Origin: Nannochloropsis salina CCMP1776
Taxonomy: Eukaryota > Sar > Eustigmatophyceae > Eustigmatales > Monodopsidaceae
Reading direction: 5' to 3'
Assembly (NCBI GenBank): GCA_004565275.1
Contig: SDOX01000019.1
Span: 306,340 to 370,339, forward strand
Length of the DNA stretch: 64,000 nt
Shown here one piece after another: positions 10,432 to 21,772 of the stretch (positions within the stretch are counted from its first letter, which is position 1; every line of letters starts with the position of its first letter). The translations under genes and the position numbers were made by a program. The notes beneath the pieces were generated by a model that saw only the letters and a list, made by a program, of their open reading frames with translations, did not search any database and was not told the DNA's origin.

Positions 10432-11535
10432 ATGGTGGACGCTGAAGCAGTTGTGAGTCTCGCCGACCGCATCGAGCAGGCTAAATGTAAAGCTCAGACT
10501 CTGAAAAAAGAAATCGAAGAAGTAAGGAGGCAAAAAGACAACGCCATGCTGCCGGGAGCTGCCAACAATCAGCAGCTACCTGACTTTAAAAACAAGATGA
10601 TTCGGATACGGAGAGTTCTCAAGGGTCATTTTGGCAAAGTTTATTCCATGCACTGGGCTCAAAAGAGTACACAGCTGGTTTCAGCTTCTCAAGACGGCAA
10701 GCTGATAATCTGGAATGCCCATACTACAAACAAAGTGCAATCTATCCCCCTCCGCTCATCGTGGGTTATGACGTGTTGTTTCGAACAAACCAATGGTGCT
10801 TTAGTGGCTTGTGGAGGGCTCGATAATGTGTGCTCTGTCTACAGAGTCAGTGGACCAGGGATGCCGGCGCCTTCATCTCCTACTGGGCAATCAGCTATTC
10901 GACCTGCCCATGAACTCATTGCGCACGATGGATACTTGTCCTGCTGCCGCTTTATAGATGAGCAAAGCCTGCTTACTTCCTCAGGGGATTCAACATGCAT
11001 TTTTTGGGATGTCGAGAAGAATGAGGCGATCACCTCCTTCGTCGACCATGGCGGAGACGTCATGAGCCTCTCTGTGCTCCCGTCCATCAACCGACATATC
11101 TTCGTCTCTGGCTCTTGCGACGCAACTGCCAAAGTATGGGACACCCGTCTGGGGAAGTGCGTGCAGACACATGCCGGCCACGAGTCGGACGTCAATGCCG
11201 TCCAGTTCTTTCCGGACGGGAACGCTTTCAGCACCGGCTCTGACGACTCGACCTGCCGGCTTTTCGACATCCGCTCCTACGGGGCCGTGAATGTCTTTGG
11301 CAATGACAAAATTGTCTCCGGTGTGACAAGCGTCAGTTTCTCAGCCTCGGGGCGCCTGCTATTCGCGGGCCATGACGACTCTAGTTGCCTGGCTTGGGAC
11401 GTGCTCGCCGACGGTAAAGGGCTGGCCTTCCAATTGGCTGGACATGAGAGCCGTGTCTCTTGTCTGGGAGTGAATAGTACGGGCGAAGCTCTCTGTACAG
11501 GATCGTGGGACTCGTTGCTCAAGGTATGGGCTTGA
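10432..11535 (+). CDS. Heterotrimeric G-protein beta subunit (WD40)
   Basis: 367 residues, one exon, ATG start. Residues about 5-40 are an amphipathic coiled coil ([20 protein letters not shown]) of the type that pairs with G-gamma. Then seven WD40 blades form a propeller: [78 protein letters not shown] and [13 protein letters not shown]. The order and the [12 protein letters not shown] blade are typical of true G-beta rather than of other WD40 proteins. Membrane-associated signalling through a 7TM receptor is the known role; no G-alpha or G-gamma gene is in the window. Confidence 0.95.
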   Translation: MVDAEAVVSLADRIEQAKCKAQTLKKEIEEVRRQKDNAMLPGAANNQQLPDFKNKMIRIRRVLKGHFGKVYSMHWAQKSTQLVSASQDGKLIIWNAHTTNKVQSIPLRSSWVMTCCFEQTNGALVACGGLDNVCSVYRVSGPGMPAPSSPTGQSAIRPAHELIAHDGYLSCCRFIDEQSLLTSSGDSTCIFWDVEKNEAITSFVDHGGDVMSLSVLPSINRHIFVSGSCDATAKVWDTRLGKCVQTHAGHESDVNAVQFFPDGNAFSTGSDDSTCRLFDIRSYGAVNVFGNDKIVSGVTSVSFSASGRLLFAGHDDSSCLAWDVLADGKGLAFQLAGHESRVSCLGVNSTGEALCTGSWDSLLKVWA

Positions 11536-11927
11536 GAGTGATAAAGAGCTGAAAGGATTTTGCGATGGCATTCCAAGAGACAATCAAGAGAGAACTATAA
11601 CCAAGGACACAATTAGCACATTAGCACACATGCGTATCGAGACTATTACGCGATCGGTCTTTGCTTGCTCCTCTCATTGTACACTCTCATACGGTTACTG
11701 ATTTACTACAGTAGTCAAACGTGGCTCTTGCTAACTGATTCTTCAGTGGCGCCCACGTCCGGTGGATGCTTCGTAGTCAGGGATCACTCAATTTTACTAT
11801 CTCACAATCAATCGTCCCTTTTGACCTAGGTATTGCAGCTTTTGCACAGTCCTTTTATGCTCTAGTATACAATACGCGTGGCCTCATCCCTTTTTTAATC
11901 ACGCCCCCTGCGTTCCGACCCACCCCC
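11536..11927. other. Convergent intergenic region
   Basis: 392 bases between the 3' ends of G-beta (+) and Spc25 (-). AT-richer than the genes; nothing recognised. Confidence 0.5.
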
Positions 11928-12668
11928 TCAATTTGACTTTATGGTCGCCTTGAATGCCCTGCGCATTTTCTTAACAAAAGCCGCAAAGTCGTTCGCTTGG
12001 TTGAGCTCTGCAACTAGCCCATCCACCATCGCCGTGTCCAGCGTCGGGTCACACTCCTCCACACGGTACCGGTCCGCCTCGTCAATGTGCACCGAGAAGA
12101 AAAACTCACGCGACGGGTTTGTTGCGTCCAGCTGAGTGAAAATCAGGCGGAGTTTGTTGTCGTCCGCCCGTTCAAAGTCTAGCCCCAAATGCTTGTACAT
12201 GACGACCCCCCGTGTAAGGTCGTTGATATAGTCTCCTTGCCGCGATGACAGCTCGCTCAAGGCAGCGCGCTTGCTTGCCAACATCTCCTGGAGTTCCTTC
12301 TCGCGGGCTCGAGCAACTTGAAGTTCTTGCGGCAAGTCTGCCTCCTTTTCTTTAAGTCGTGCGATCTCCGCTTCGATCGCTTTCAGAGTCTCTTGCCTTT
12401 GCTCTGAAAGGCGTGTGCCTTCGTCGGTCTTACCTTTCAGTTCGGCTTGCCTTGCCAACAGCGTCGCGCGCTCGGCCACCATCTCAGCCAATGCTTTCTC
12501 ATGTCGCATCTCCAGCCCCTCCAAGTCCGCCCTGGAGTTCTCAAGCCATTTGTCCAAGCGGGCCTGCGTCTCAGTGATATCTTGCGCGATGGAACGGGCC
12601 AGTTGCTCCGCCGTCGCAGCCATGCTGAAGGCAAAGGTAGAAAGATCGTAAGATCTGCCCATATTCAT
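11928..12668 (-). CDS. SPC25: Kinetochore protein Spc25 (Ndc80 complex subunit)
   Basis: 246 residues, one exon. Residues about 20-165 are continuous coiled coil (AEQLARSIAQDITETQARLD onward). Residues about 165-240 fit the globular Spc25 C-terminal domain: LGLDFERADDNKLRLIFTQL, then SREFFFSVHIDEADRYRVEE and a CDPTL turn. In the Ndc80 complex Spc25 pairs with Spc24 and docks the complex to the inner kinetochore. Spc25 proteins are usually about 220-240 residues, so the length fits. Two Met codons lie at the start (MNMG); the first is taken. Confidence 0.85.
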   Translation of the reverse strand: MNMGRSYDLSTFAFSMAATAEQLARSIAQDITETQARLDKWLENSRADLEGLEMRHEKALAEMVAERATLLARQAELKGKTDEGTRLSEQRQETLKAIEAEIARLKEKEADLPQELQVARAREKELQEMLASKRAALSELSSRQGDYINDLTRGVVMYKHLGLDFERADDNKLRLIFTQLDATNPSREFFFSVHIDEADRYRVEECDPTLDTAMVDGLVAELNQANDFAAFVKKMRRAFKATIKSN

Positions 12669-13756
12669 GGGAAAAGAAAGAAGGCGGTGTCACTTGCAAG
12701 TCGTTGATGGTAAAGTTATGTTTTTTCCATCACTGATGAGCGCGTGCTTCATGGTTATCAAAAAGGCACTAAACGCTCAAGAAAGCACAAATAAATGGAG
12801 AAATCCTCAAAAGAAGGTATGATTGGCACTGGAAATGTTTGTGACGGACAGTGTGTCGGGAAGGGTATAGTGATAGACAGCCCATTATTGCGTAGAATCG
12901 TATACTTATAAGATGGACGGATGAATGTGAGACAGATGGGTCCCTATGAGGGAGAAAATGGAGAAGCATGTTCCTGTTCTCACAAATAATTCGCGAGGAT
13001 ATGGAAAATACAGCCTGACTGACACCCAGGTACACTTGGATGTGCATGCCTGCCTCTCGAAGCGGCATGGGGTGGCTTACTGAAAGCGACACGGCGTAGG
13101 GCGGGAAAAGAGGGCCCGGAAACAGCGATTTGGGGGACTCGCTGAGACCGACTCAAGACCTGAACCCAGTCTCAGGGTTTCCGAGTCCTTTAGAAGTTCG
13201 ATCATAGCCCGATCATTATTAAAAGCATATCTAAGATGTGTTGAGGCCACAGAAGGCTCTTCATGCGTTCCTCAAGGCCAAATGAGGAAGGATTGCGAGG
13301 CTTGGCAGGGACCTTTTTCTTGACTTCTACGTGTTCAAAACTTGCTCCACTCCACACAATGATAGCAATCCACTTCAGCTATGTTTAGTTGGCAAAAGTA
13401 CAATATAATGCACTTTCACGTCAAGTTGTGTGGTTTTGGCGCTTTAAAAATAAAGAAAAATACAACCGCAACGAGCCGCCTAGCGAAGTATCTACCTCAT
13501 GAAGGTAGCTAGCTTCAAAAGAGGCAAAGGCCTAAGTGGAGTTCCTTGTTGTTTACGTAATGTATAAATGTCAAGAGACAAGTTTCACATCAAAGCCAAC
13601 TAAGCGAAGATATGTATCGTACTTGGAGCTCGAGTACGTGCACTGGTAATCGTATCGCTTTTGTAGGTCAGGGGCTGGAGAAGGAGGAACTCGAAGGAAA
13701 ACAAATCTCAGCAAAAATGTCTGCATTCTATCAGTGTTTCTATCCATTCCTTCTCT
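12669..13756. other. Intergenic: Spc25 upstream region, golgin 3' flank
   Basis: About 1.1 kb with no supported gene. One minus-strand open frame of 107 codons (12769-13092) has no domain or neighbourly codon use. AT-rich parts near 13380-13480. Confidence 0.5.
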
Positions 13757-16700
13757 CTACCGCGCGCTGTCTCCATCACAACCGCCTTGATCGCTTTCTC
13801 CACTGCCGCTACCTCCAGCACCAAGCTTGGCAGTGATCCATCCGGTTACCCCCGCTCTCAGTCCACCCTTAGCCTGCGTGGCAGCTTTTGCTTTCGCCGC
13901 CTCCTCGGGACTAAAATGCAGCATCGTCACGATGACTGAGAGCAAGGTCTGCCGCTCTGTGTCCGTGTGTGCGGTCAAAAAGCCGTAGATGGCATGCTTC
14001 AAATACTCGGCGTTTACCGGCCCCGCATGCAATTCCCTCTCGCGCGCCAAGCTATCTTCTGCCTTCTGTAAGGCCGCCTTAAGCCCCCTTTCTTGCTCTT
14101 GCAACCGCGCCTGTTTTGCATTCAATTCGGTGATTTCTTCTTGCATGTGCGCGATGAGTTGGAGGTCCCTGACCCGCTCTTTCTGGAAGTCGCCCGTCAA
14201 CTGCTTGATCACCACGTAGTGCTCGCCCAGTCCCACGGCATCACCCTCTCCGACCCCGCTACTACTTTCTGCGTCCGACAGGGGTGGGGGCGGTATCTTC
14301 AGAGGGGCCAGCGTACGCCCGCTACTTAGATTGGAGCTGCCCTGCCCGAGCCCGTCCCTATCCCCGTCGATCGCCTGCCGGTGACCCCGGTCCTGCTCAG
14401 AGGCCGCGGGCAAGATCGCGGAAGCCCCCTTGTCCTGGTGGGAGAAGGATCCCGGCGCGGGCAGCTCCGAGGGGGTACCGTCCCTGGGCCGTTCCGCCCC
14501 CTTAGTGGAGGCACCTGCGGTCACGGCGGCTTTTACTGCATCCCTGGCGGCCAGGACGGCCGCCTGCGCCGCTTGTAACTGCCCCTCCAGCTCGGCAATC
14601 TTCTCCTCCAGGGCGTCTCCCTCCCGATCCTGCGCTTCCACTCGCTGGGTCCACTCCGCCACCGTTTCCTGCAAGCGCCTGTCTGCCTCTCCCGCTGCCT
14701 CCTCAAGCAAGCGGGACCCTCGTTCCGCCTCCTCTTTCACTGCCTTCTCGCACGCATGCTCTACCATCTCGAGTCGCGCCTGCATCGCCTCTCGTATCTC
14801 CTCCAGATCGGCCCGCGCCTGCGTCAGCTCCTCCTCCAACGATATCACTGTCCGCTCCAATGCTGCCCGCTCCTCCGCCAGGCGAAGCTTCTCCTCGTCC
14901 AGGGCCCGGTCCCGCTGCCTCTCCTCCCCGCTTCGCTCCGTCGCTTTTTTCAGGGCGGCGTGGGCGCGGCCCCGATACCTGTGAAACTCCTCCTCCATCG
15001 CCCGTCTCCCCGCCACCTCCTCCTCCATCGCCGACCGAAGCGAGCTCTCCCTCTGCGCCCAGCCCTCCTGAAGCACCACAGGCCAGTCACTGACCTCCAA
15101 CACGCTCCCTGGCGCCCTTGCCAGCGCCTCCCGGGTCCAGGCAAGGGCTTTCTCCTCCGCCACCCACAGGGACGCGGGTGGAGGGGCGGGATCCGACACT
15201 GAGGGGTCCCCAGGAGAGGACAGGGACAGGCCACAGAGGTCCTGTGAGGAGGCTGGCGCCGGCTGGATGGGCGGGGCCGGTGGGGACACCACAAGGCACC
15301 AAACGGTTCCGGCCGGTCCACCGTCACTCGAATCCGTACGCACGCGCATGGCCACTTTAAAGGAGGCGGGGGGAGCGGTCAGCGCCTCCGCGGCCGCTTT
15401 ACTTTTGCTGATCTCTTGGTCTCGGGACTGAATTATGCTCCGTGACTTGGACAGCAACGTTTTCAGGCGCTTCACCGTCTCATCCTGCTCCTTCCGCTGG
15501 GCCTCCACGGCCTCGACGCGCCCCTGGACCTCGGCCCGCGCCTCTTCCGCCCCGGCGAGCTCTTGGCGGAGACTCACCACCTTCGCCTCTCCCTCCGACT
15601 GCAAACTTTCCATTTGCGCGCGAAGCGAATTGAGCTCCTTTTCCGCCCCTTCCAGCCGCTCCTGCAGCGTGGCTTTCTCCTCCTCCAGCGCGGCCTTGGT
15701 CACGGCCATCGCGGCCCTGTCACCATCACCCGAGGACATGGCAGACCCTTCCGAAGCGCGGTCTTCCTCAAGGGCCGCAAGCTTTCCCTTGACCTCTTCC
15801 AGCTCAGCCTGCAGCTCTTGCACGGCCTTCGTCGAGGCCTGCGCTTCCTTTGTGAGCCTCTCAATTTCGCTGTCCCGCTCTTCTAACTGCTGCGCGAGGG
15901 CAGCGTTCCGAGCTGCCAGCGCCTCCTTTTCTTTCTTGGATTCGGACATCGCGTCTTCGTGCCTCATTTGCCAATCCCCACGTGCCGTTTCCAGAGCCTC
16001 CACCCTCGAACGCCAGGCGGCGACCTCCGCAGAGGCTTCCCACGACCCCCCGGCCGCTTCCTCCTCCCGAGCTCGCGCCTTCTCCCGTAACGACACCAGT
16101 TCCGCCGTCAACTCGGCTTGCTCACTCCGCATACGCTCTGTTTCCCCCCGCAAATCGGCAAGCATCTGCGCCTGGGATTCGGACTCGTTCCGTGCCTCCT
16201 CGGAAGCCGCGCTCAGGGTGGCGATCTCGGCTGCAAGACACTCCTTCTCTTGCCTGAAGTCCTCTTTTATCGAGGCAAGGCAACCAGCCGCCTGCTTTTC
16301 TGACTCGGCTGTGGCGGCTTGAAGGGCCTCCAGCTGTTGGACGACGCCCGCTTTCTCCTCCACGACCGACTTGGCTTTGACCTGCAATGTTTTGTACCGG
16401 TCCACCATCAGCTTCAGCTTCAGCTGCATCTCTTCCTTTTCCTCCTGCAGTCGCGCCACTTGCTCCTTGTCATCGCTTTCAGAATTTGGTGTAGCTAAGG
16501 GCAATGGCCCTGGCGCTCGCGTATCATGCGCGGCCTCCAAAAAAGCGATCCGCTCCTGCGCTCGACGAAGCTCCCCCTCCGCCCTCTTCGCCCGCTCTGC
16601 CTGCTCGATCTGTCCGTCCTGAGTGCGCCTGGCCGCCTCGATTTCGTGCTCTAACTCTGCGACGCGCGCTTGCAGGACCTTCTCCCGTCCTTCCACCTCT

Positions 16701-16993
16701 GTCTGGACCCGATGCACATCCTCAGCAGCTTGGATGAGACGATCGTCCGCGGCCCGATCCTTCTCCCCCAGGACCGCGGCGCGCTCCTCCAGTTCCAGAT
16801 GGCCAGCTTGTAACGCGGCATGCTGGGTCTTGCTTTCTTGCAAATCGTTTTCCACCTCCTTGACCTTTTGTTTCAGCTTCTTGATGTAGCCAAGCAGCTG
16901 CTCTTTTGTCAACTCCTTGGCCCCCCCACCTTTGGCATGGGCCTCCCTGCCGCTGCTCCCTTGCCCAGCCGCGGTCGCCCCAGGGTCATCCAT
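13757..16993 (-). CDS. GRIP-domain golgin, long coiled-coil protein
   Basis: 1078 residues, one exon. Almost the whole protein is heptad coiled coil rich in Glu, Ala, Arg and Lys, starting KELTKEQLLGYIKKLKQKVK (residues about 28-47). Two breaks are proline/serine-rich: about residues 545-615 and 845-915. The C-terminus carries a GRIP domain: AEYLKHAIYGFLTAHTDTER followed by QTLLSVIVTMLHFSPEE, including the invariant Tyr. GRIP domains bind Arl1-GTP and place golgins on the trans-Golgi to tether vesicles. The last ~45 residues after GRIP are Gly/Ser/Ala-rich. Starts 450 bases from the divergent adenylate kinase. Confidence 0.9.
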   Translation of the reverse strand: MDDPGATAAGQGSSGREAHAKGGGAKELTKEQLLGYIKKLKQKVKEVENDLQESKTQHAALQAGHLELEERAAVLGEKDRAADDRLIQAAEDVHRVQTEVEGREKVLQARVAELEHEIEAARRTQDGQIEQAERAKRAEGELRRAQERIAFLEAAHDTRAPGPLPLATPNSESDDKEQVARLQEEKEEMQLKLKLMVDRYKTLQVKAKSVVEEKAGVVQQLEALQAATAESEKQAAGCLASIKEDFRQEKECLAAEIATLSAASEEARNESESQAQMLADLRGETERMRSEQAELTAELVSLREKARAREEEAAGGSWEASAEVAAWRSRVEALETARGDWQMRHEDAMSESKKEKEALAARNAALAQQLEERDSEIERLTKEAQASTKAVQELQAELEEVKGKLAALEEDRASEGSAMSSGDGDRAAMAVTKAALEEEKATLQERLEGAEKELNSLRAQMESLQSEGEAKVVSLRQELAGAEEARAEVQGRVEAVEAQRKEQDETVKRLKTLLSKSRSIIQSRDQEISKSKAAAEALTAPPASFKVAMRVRTDSSDGGPAGTVWCLVVSPPAPPIQPAPASSQDLCGLSLSSPGDPSVSDPAPPPASLWVAEEKALAWTREALARAPGSVLEVSDWPVVLQEGWAQRESSLRSAMEEEVAGRRAMEEEFHRYRGRAHAALKKATERSGEERQRDRALDEEKLRLAEERAALERTVISLEEELTQARADLEEIREAMQARLEMVEHACEKAVKEEAERGSRLLEEAAGEADRRLQETVAEWTQRVEAQDREGDALEEKIAELEGQLQAAQAAVLAARDAVKAAVTAGASTKGAERPRDGTPSELPAPGSFSHQDKGASAILPAASEQDRGHRQAIDGDRDGLGQGSSNLSSGRTLAPLKIPPPPLSDAESSSGVGEGDAVGLGEHYVVIKQLTGDFQKERVRDLQLIAHMQEEITELNAKQARLQEQERGLKAALQKAEDSLARERELHAGPVNAEYLKHAIYGFLTAHTDTERQTLLSVIVTMLHFSPEEAAKAKAATQAKGGLRAGVTGWITAKLGAGGSGSGESDQGGCDGDSAR

Positions 16994-17443
16994 GCCGCAC
17001 CGTTAAGTGACAATAAAGCCTTGTGCTCGCGATTTTCTCAAAAGAGATCTATGCTTGGCCCATCCAAGGACATTTCTGGGTTCAAAAGGGGGTTAGGGGG
17101 TTGTACTCTGAGTAGTGAAGTGGGAGAGCGAGGCAGTGAATCGCTTGTCTCCTCCTCAACTTGCTAAAACATGGCCTGCGTGTGACCACAAAAACGACGA
17201 GTATACGCAAAGACAATGATAAGGCACAGTGATATCGTGACTGCGCAGCAAAGTCCGTGCCGACGCAGCCTAGGTAAGGGATCAGTACCCAGGGGCTATC
17301 GCTGCGAGGCTGGCGGTTGAAGCCAACTTGCGAGCTCTGAAGTATCTTCCCACCCCTCCCGCGACGGCACGCCCTTTCTGATCCCAGTCCGCAATCTCTC
17401 GCGTCACAGATTCGCTAAGCATACATTGTCGAGTGCTGAGCTG
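16994..17443. promoter_or_regulatory. Divergent promoter region, golgin / adenylate kinase
   Basis: 450 bases between head-to-head ATGs. An upstream plus-strand exon carrying a targeting peptide for the adenylate kinase cannot be excluded; none was seen. Confidence 0.45.
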
Positions 17444-18321
17444 ATGGGAAGCGTGCAGCGCTTGACTGCCCTCATTTTGGGTCCGCCGGGCGGGGGAAAA
17501 GGAACAATCTCCAAAAAACTCTTGAAAGACTTCAATTTCTTGCATCTGTCTACCGGAGACGTGTTGCGGAGGCATGTACAGAATCAAACAGCTGTTGGTA
17601 AAGCTGCACAAACTTACATGATAAGAGGTTCGTACGCAATGTTGTGAAAGCAAGCGGGCATGATCACAGTCGGAATAAGAGATGGAAACCGGGGCGGGAG
17701 TTTCTCAGTTTCTGCATGTTGTCGAAGGCGTCGGGGGATAAAGATGCCATGAGGTGCATGTAGGCAAAAGGAGTCATGGAGATCTATTTTTTTCGCACTG
17801 TGCAACTGATTGGATTCCTTTGATTTGACTTACAAGGCGCGCTGGTCCCAGATAATGTCATCGTCGACCTGGTAGTTGCAGAGCTCGCGTCCAAAGGTCA
17901 CGTGCCTCGCCTCCTCCTCGACGGTTTCCCACGAACTATTCCTCAAGCCCTGGCTCTGGAACCTCATGTTAGCATAGATGTAGTCATTGACCTTGACATA
18001 CCGGACCAGACGATCATAGAACGCATATCGAATCGGTGGATTCACGCCGCGTCTGGTCGCACATATGCCTACGACTATAACCCTCCAAAGCAGAAAGGCG
18101 TTGATGATGTGACAGGCGAGCCCTTGGTTCAGAGAGAAGATGACAAGGAAGAAACGGTTAAGGCTCGTCTGGAACAGTACAAGCAAATAACAACGCCGTT
18201 GGTTGATCATTATCGCTACCAGGGCACCCTGGCGACGTTCTCAGGGACCGAGTCGGACGTGATTTACCCCCACGTCAAGGCGCATTTGGATGCATTTTTG
18301 GCTGGACGTAGCCAGGAATGA
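17444..18321 (+). CDS. Adenylate kinase, AK3 / GTP:AMP phosphotransferase type
   Basis: Two exons, 17444-17627 and 17837-18321, joined by a phase-1 GT-AG intron, give 222 residues. The P-loop GPPGGGKGT is at residues 13-21, HLSTGDVLR binds AMP, and the splice restores MIRGALVPDNVIVDLV, followed by LLLDGFPRT. The LID is the long form without zinc cysteines (RWIHAASGRTYAYDYNPPK, DDVTGEPLVQREDD), typical of eukaryotic AK2/AK3. It interconverts AMP and ADP with ATP or GTP. The ATG at 17444 gives a compact N-terminus with no organelle signal, so cytosol or mitochondrial matrix cannot be decided. Confidence 0.93.
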
Positions 18322-19154
18322 GGTCGAAGTGGGTGGCAGACAATAGCGTAAAGGCGCTTGCGGGGGGAGCTCCTTGTTCGAAAAATGGGAGACGGGCAAA
18401 GTAAGTTTTTTTATTGGGCGATCCTGTGAAGACAAATTTGGCTACAGGGAAAAAGATATTACTTTCTGTTGCTATCTTTTCCCGTTCCTCCGCGTGGAGA
18501 CAGGTCGGTAACTTGCCTCACCCAATGACTCGTGCCAGTCGCGAAGTTAAAAAAAATAGGAATTAAAGTAGGTGTAGGAGGCGACATGTTCTGACAATGC
18601 GATCCTGACGGCTTGTCGTCCAAAAGATAGCCATAAGATTCGCGCATTTGAGTCTCTGGTACCCTGTGCGCCTTTCTTGCCTTCGCATTTTGGGGCGCGC
18701 ACCCTGAAGCCCCACGAAAAAGACACATAGGTGTGGACTGTAAAGATGAGCCTTTCATTTCAGTAATTCTTTCTTTCGAAGACTTGGTCGCGCCAATTTT
18801 TGCCTGTGGAACTCATCATCCATGAACCGCAGACGATCGCTGTGTTCCCTATCTACAAACCCGGAGGGTGGGACTGTACACTACGTTATCTACCCACGAC
18901 ATGTTCAGACAACATACATCAGTCTTAGCTGGAAGCTGCCAACGGCGACCCGCCAAAGAGACGAGTGCAAAACACCAACATGCACGTCTGATGCTCCCCG
19001 CCCATTTATCACACAGAAGGCTTCTCTGAGTCACGCCCCTACCGTGTCTTCTAGAGGCTCTGCACGTTCCTTTACCCGACACGCCGTCTCTGGTCAACGC
19101 ACTTGGGTTCGTGCAATTTATTTCAATTCCTGTCTTTCATACCACTCCGCCTTG
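18322..19154. other. Convergent intergenic region
   Basis: About 830 bases between the 3' ends of adenylate kinase (+) and the protein kinase (-). An A-run near 18546 and AT-rich stretches; no gene or RNA recognised. Confidence 0.5.
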
Positions 19155-21772
19155 TCACCTGCCCACGCCCACAATCCTCACGGCACTCTCCCTCTCCCTC
19201 GTCGCCATGCCCCCGTTAGAGCCCCCTGAACGCCCGACTGGGATTCCCTCTGGCACTCTGCGCTCGCCTTCCATCGCCCGGGGCTTCTTGTCTTGCATGG
19301 AGAATTTCAAGGACAGATTACTCGTCGTACTCAAGTCTCCCGCCGCCGAGTTGTGCAGCGTCTGCGGGAAGTAAGAGACCAGCACCGGTTTCTGAGGCCC
19401 GTTGCCCCTTTGCTTGGCGTGACCTGCCTGACTGCCGCCTCCCACGGTGATGGCCGGGCGAAGGGGGGAGGGCTTGACAGTGGGGGGGGTTCGAGAAAGC
19501 GTGGCAGCCCCGGAGGTGGGCAGGCGGTCCAGGTTGGCAGAGGAGCGGACGTGGCGAATGTTCCCGTCCGCGTTTAGCACAAGGGCGGCAGCCATGGAGG
19601 ACGAGGGCGAGGACGTGGTGGAGGAAGGGGACGACCCGTAGGTGGGAGTTGTGGACGGTGAGGAGAGGGCCTGGAACCTGCTCTCCTTCCCCGAAGGAGG
19701 AAGTTGCCTGGACTGCCGGACGGGAGCCCCGGGCGGCAGAGCAACGAGAGAGGGACCCGTCTTGTCAGTGAGTGGCCCCGGAGTGCGCGCGGGGTCGCTG
19801 CCCCTGCCACTGATGGTGCTGGCATGAGTGCTCGACGTCTTGCTAACATATCCGCTACTCTCTTGCGGGTTCTCGAAAGAGGCACCATGGCCTCCTCTAC
19901 CACCCAGGGCATTCCTGCTGGATGCCGCCGCCATGGTCGGAAGGTGAGGAATAGTGGCCTTGGCCTTTTCGGACTGCTTTCGTGCCTTCTCCCGCACGCC
20001 CTTCGGACCACGCGCGTCCGCCGCCGCTCCATAGAGGGTCCAGGGATGGCGGATCACCTGGTGGGCGCTAAACCTCTTGAGCGGATCGGTCAGGAGCATC
20101 CTCCTCAACAAGTCCTTCACGCTGTCGCTCTTCCCCTTCCAGACCGCCTCGGGGAAGGACAGCTCGAATTTCCGAGCCACCTGCGCTCTATTGCTTGGCA
20201 AAACCTCCACGTCTGCGTTGAAGGGCAGCCGGCAAGAGAGCAACAGGTACAAAAGCACCCCTGCGGCCCATATGTCCACACTCTCAGAGTACATGCGCTG
20301 CTGCCGAATTTCCGGGGCCAGGTAGCCTCCTGTGCCCAGAAAGGATCCCGTCAGCGTGTGTCTAAGTATCGTGGAGAAGCCGAAGTCGATCAGTTTCACG
20401 GTCGGGTACTCGGCCGCGGGGTCGACCAGGAGGAGATTCTCCGCTTTCAGGTCCCGATGAACCACGCCCCTGTCGTGCATGTAGGTGATGGCGCCCATCA
20501 CCTGCCGAAAGACGTGCAGCGCCACATCCTCTGCGAGCGGCCCTCTGTCTAGCAGGTATTCGAAGAGCTCCCCGCCCTGGATGAGCTCCATGACCACGAA
20601 AATTTTGTCCGCCGTCTCGATCACGTCCTCGAAGCGGACGATATTCGGGTGCTGCAAATGCTGGAGGATCTCGATCTCTTTCCGGAGCTGCTCGAGAAGC
20701 ATGTCCTTGTTGTCGATTTCAATGTTGAGCTTCCGTTTGTCGATGACCTTGCAGGCGAAGACGGTCTGTCGGGCCCGGCGTTTGCACCTATACACCTTGC
20801 TCGTGGTGCCAATGCCTATTATGTCTGCGAAGGTATTCCAGGCATCCCGATGAGAGTCGTGGACGAGTCAAGACCCGCGTATGCAAGCCACAGGACTGAA
20901 CAGGCCTGAGGGCGCCCCCTCTACCAGGTGTCCGATTCAGGCAGCCCGCTTATCGTAGCCGTGAAGGTCTCTGCTTCCACGCTTCAAAGCTTGTACCTCC
21001 CTCTCTCCCCCACACCTCCCCTCTCCCTGCAATTTATCTTTCCGGTAAAAAAATACCCACCCACGCCCAACCCTCTTGATTTGGTGTCTCACCTTGCATG
21101 TCATAAAATTTGGCCAGCTCAGCCGGGATCTCTTCGCGTCGAAAGTCCTGCAGAATCCCCTCGCTGTATGAGGCGTCTTTCGCTCGGAGCACCTTTGTAT
21201 GGGCTGGGCGGGTCTTAGAAGACGTGGTTGAAGTCGCAGAGTTGCCACTGCCGGCCCCGGAGGGCCCATCGCCGTTGCGGTTTTGCTTGTGGCGACCTCG
21301 GGACACGGCTAGTTCGAGCTGTAAATGGTGAGGAAACGACCAGGACAAGGCATAAACTACTATGACTGTTGCGGCAATCCACGTGCGCATCACTTTCCAA
21401 TGCGAAAAGGTCAGCAAAGTCACTTCTTCCCCCAGGCCCACGAAAGCGTGGGGCAACAAAACGCACTCGGGAACTGTATCGCAGACAGCGTCTGCTGGAA
21501 GACAAAATACAGGTTCAAGCCCCAGCATTCGCCGTAACTGAGGCAAATTATACTCTGTGAATCAGTGTCGAGGTCGATCGGACTCCGCTTCATTCCTTGC
21601 AGGCATCACGTGCCGAGTGATTCTAAAGACATTCCCCTCGTCTCCCCGCTGCCTCGAGACTGCCACCTACCTTGTCATTTTCCATCAGACCTACGGCCTC
21701 CTCGTCTTCTTCCAAAAGAAGGCGACGTACACAGTCGCGAAGCCGTCGCAGGCAGCCACCCCACTGAGACAT
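19155..21772 (-). CDS. CAMK-like serine/threonine protein kinase with novel N-terminal region
   Basis: Four exons: 21671-21772, 21394-21537, 21093-21318, 19155-20824. All junctions are GT-AG with matching phases (0, 0, 1), giving 713 residues from an ATG. The third splice restores the glycine loop DIIGIGTTSKVYRC (residues about 158-171). Then follow FACKVID (catalytic Lys), HRDLKAENLL, DFGFS and GTGGYLAPEI, so the kinase should be active. The fold after APE and the GELFEYLLDRGPL segment suit the CAMK/SNF1-like group. Residues 1-157 (exons 1-3) match nothing I know: an Arg/Glu-rich helix, then a Cys/Val/Leu-rich segment, then a Gly/Ser linker. The C-terminal ~300 residues are Ser/Pro-rich. The first three exons are assigned by splice signals only. 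Confidence 0.85.

Noticed and set aside
12769-13092. 107-codon minus-strand frame as a small gene
   Set aside because: No domain, no splice context, AT-richer codon use than neighbours.
15435-16322. Plus-strand Ser-rich open frames opposite the golgin
   Set aside because: Complement of Glu/Ala/Arg heptad codons; the coiled coil and GRIP domain on the minus strand explain the region.
21511-21525. T-arm-like ggttcaagccc
   Set aside because: Part of kinase exon 2; no matching acceptor or anticodon stems.
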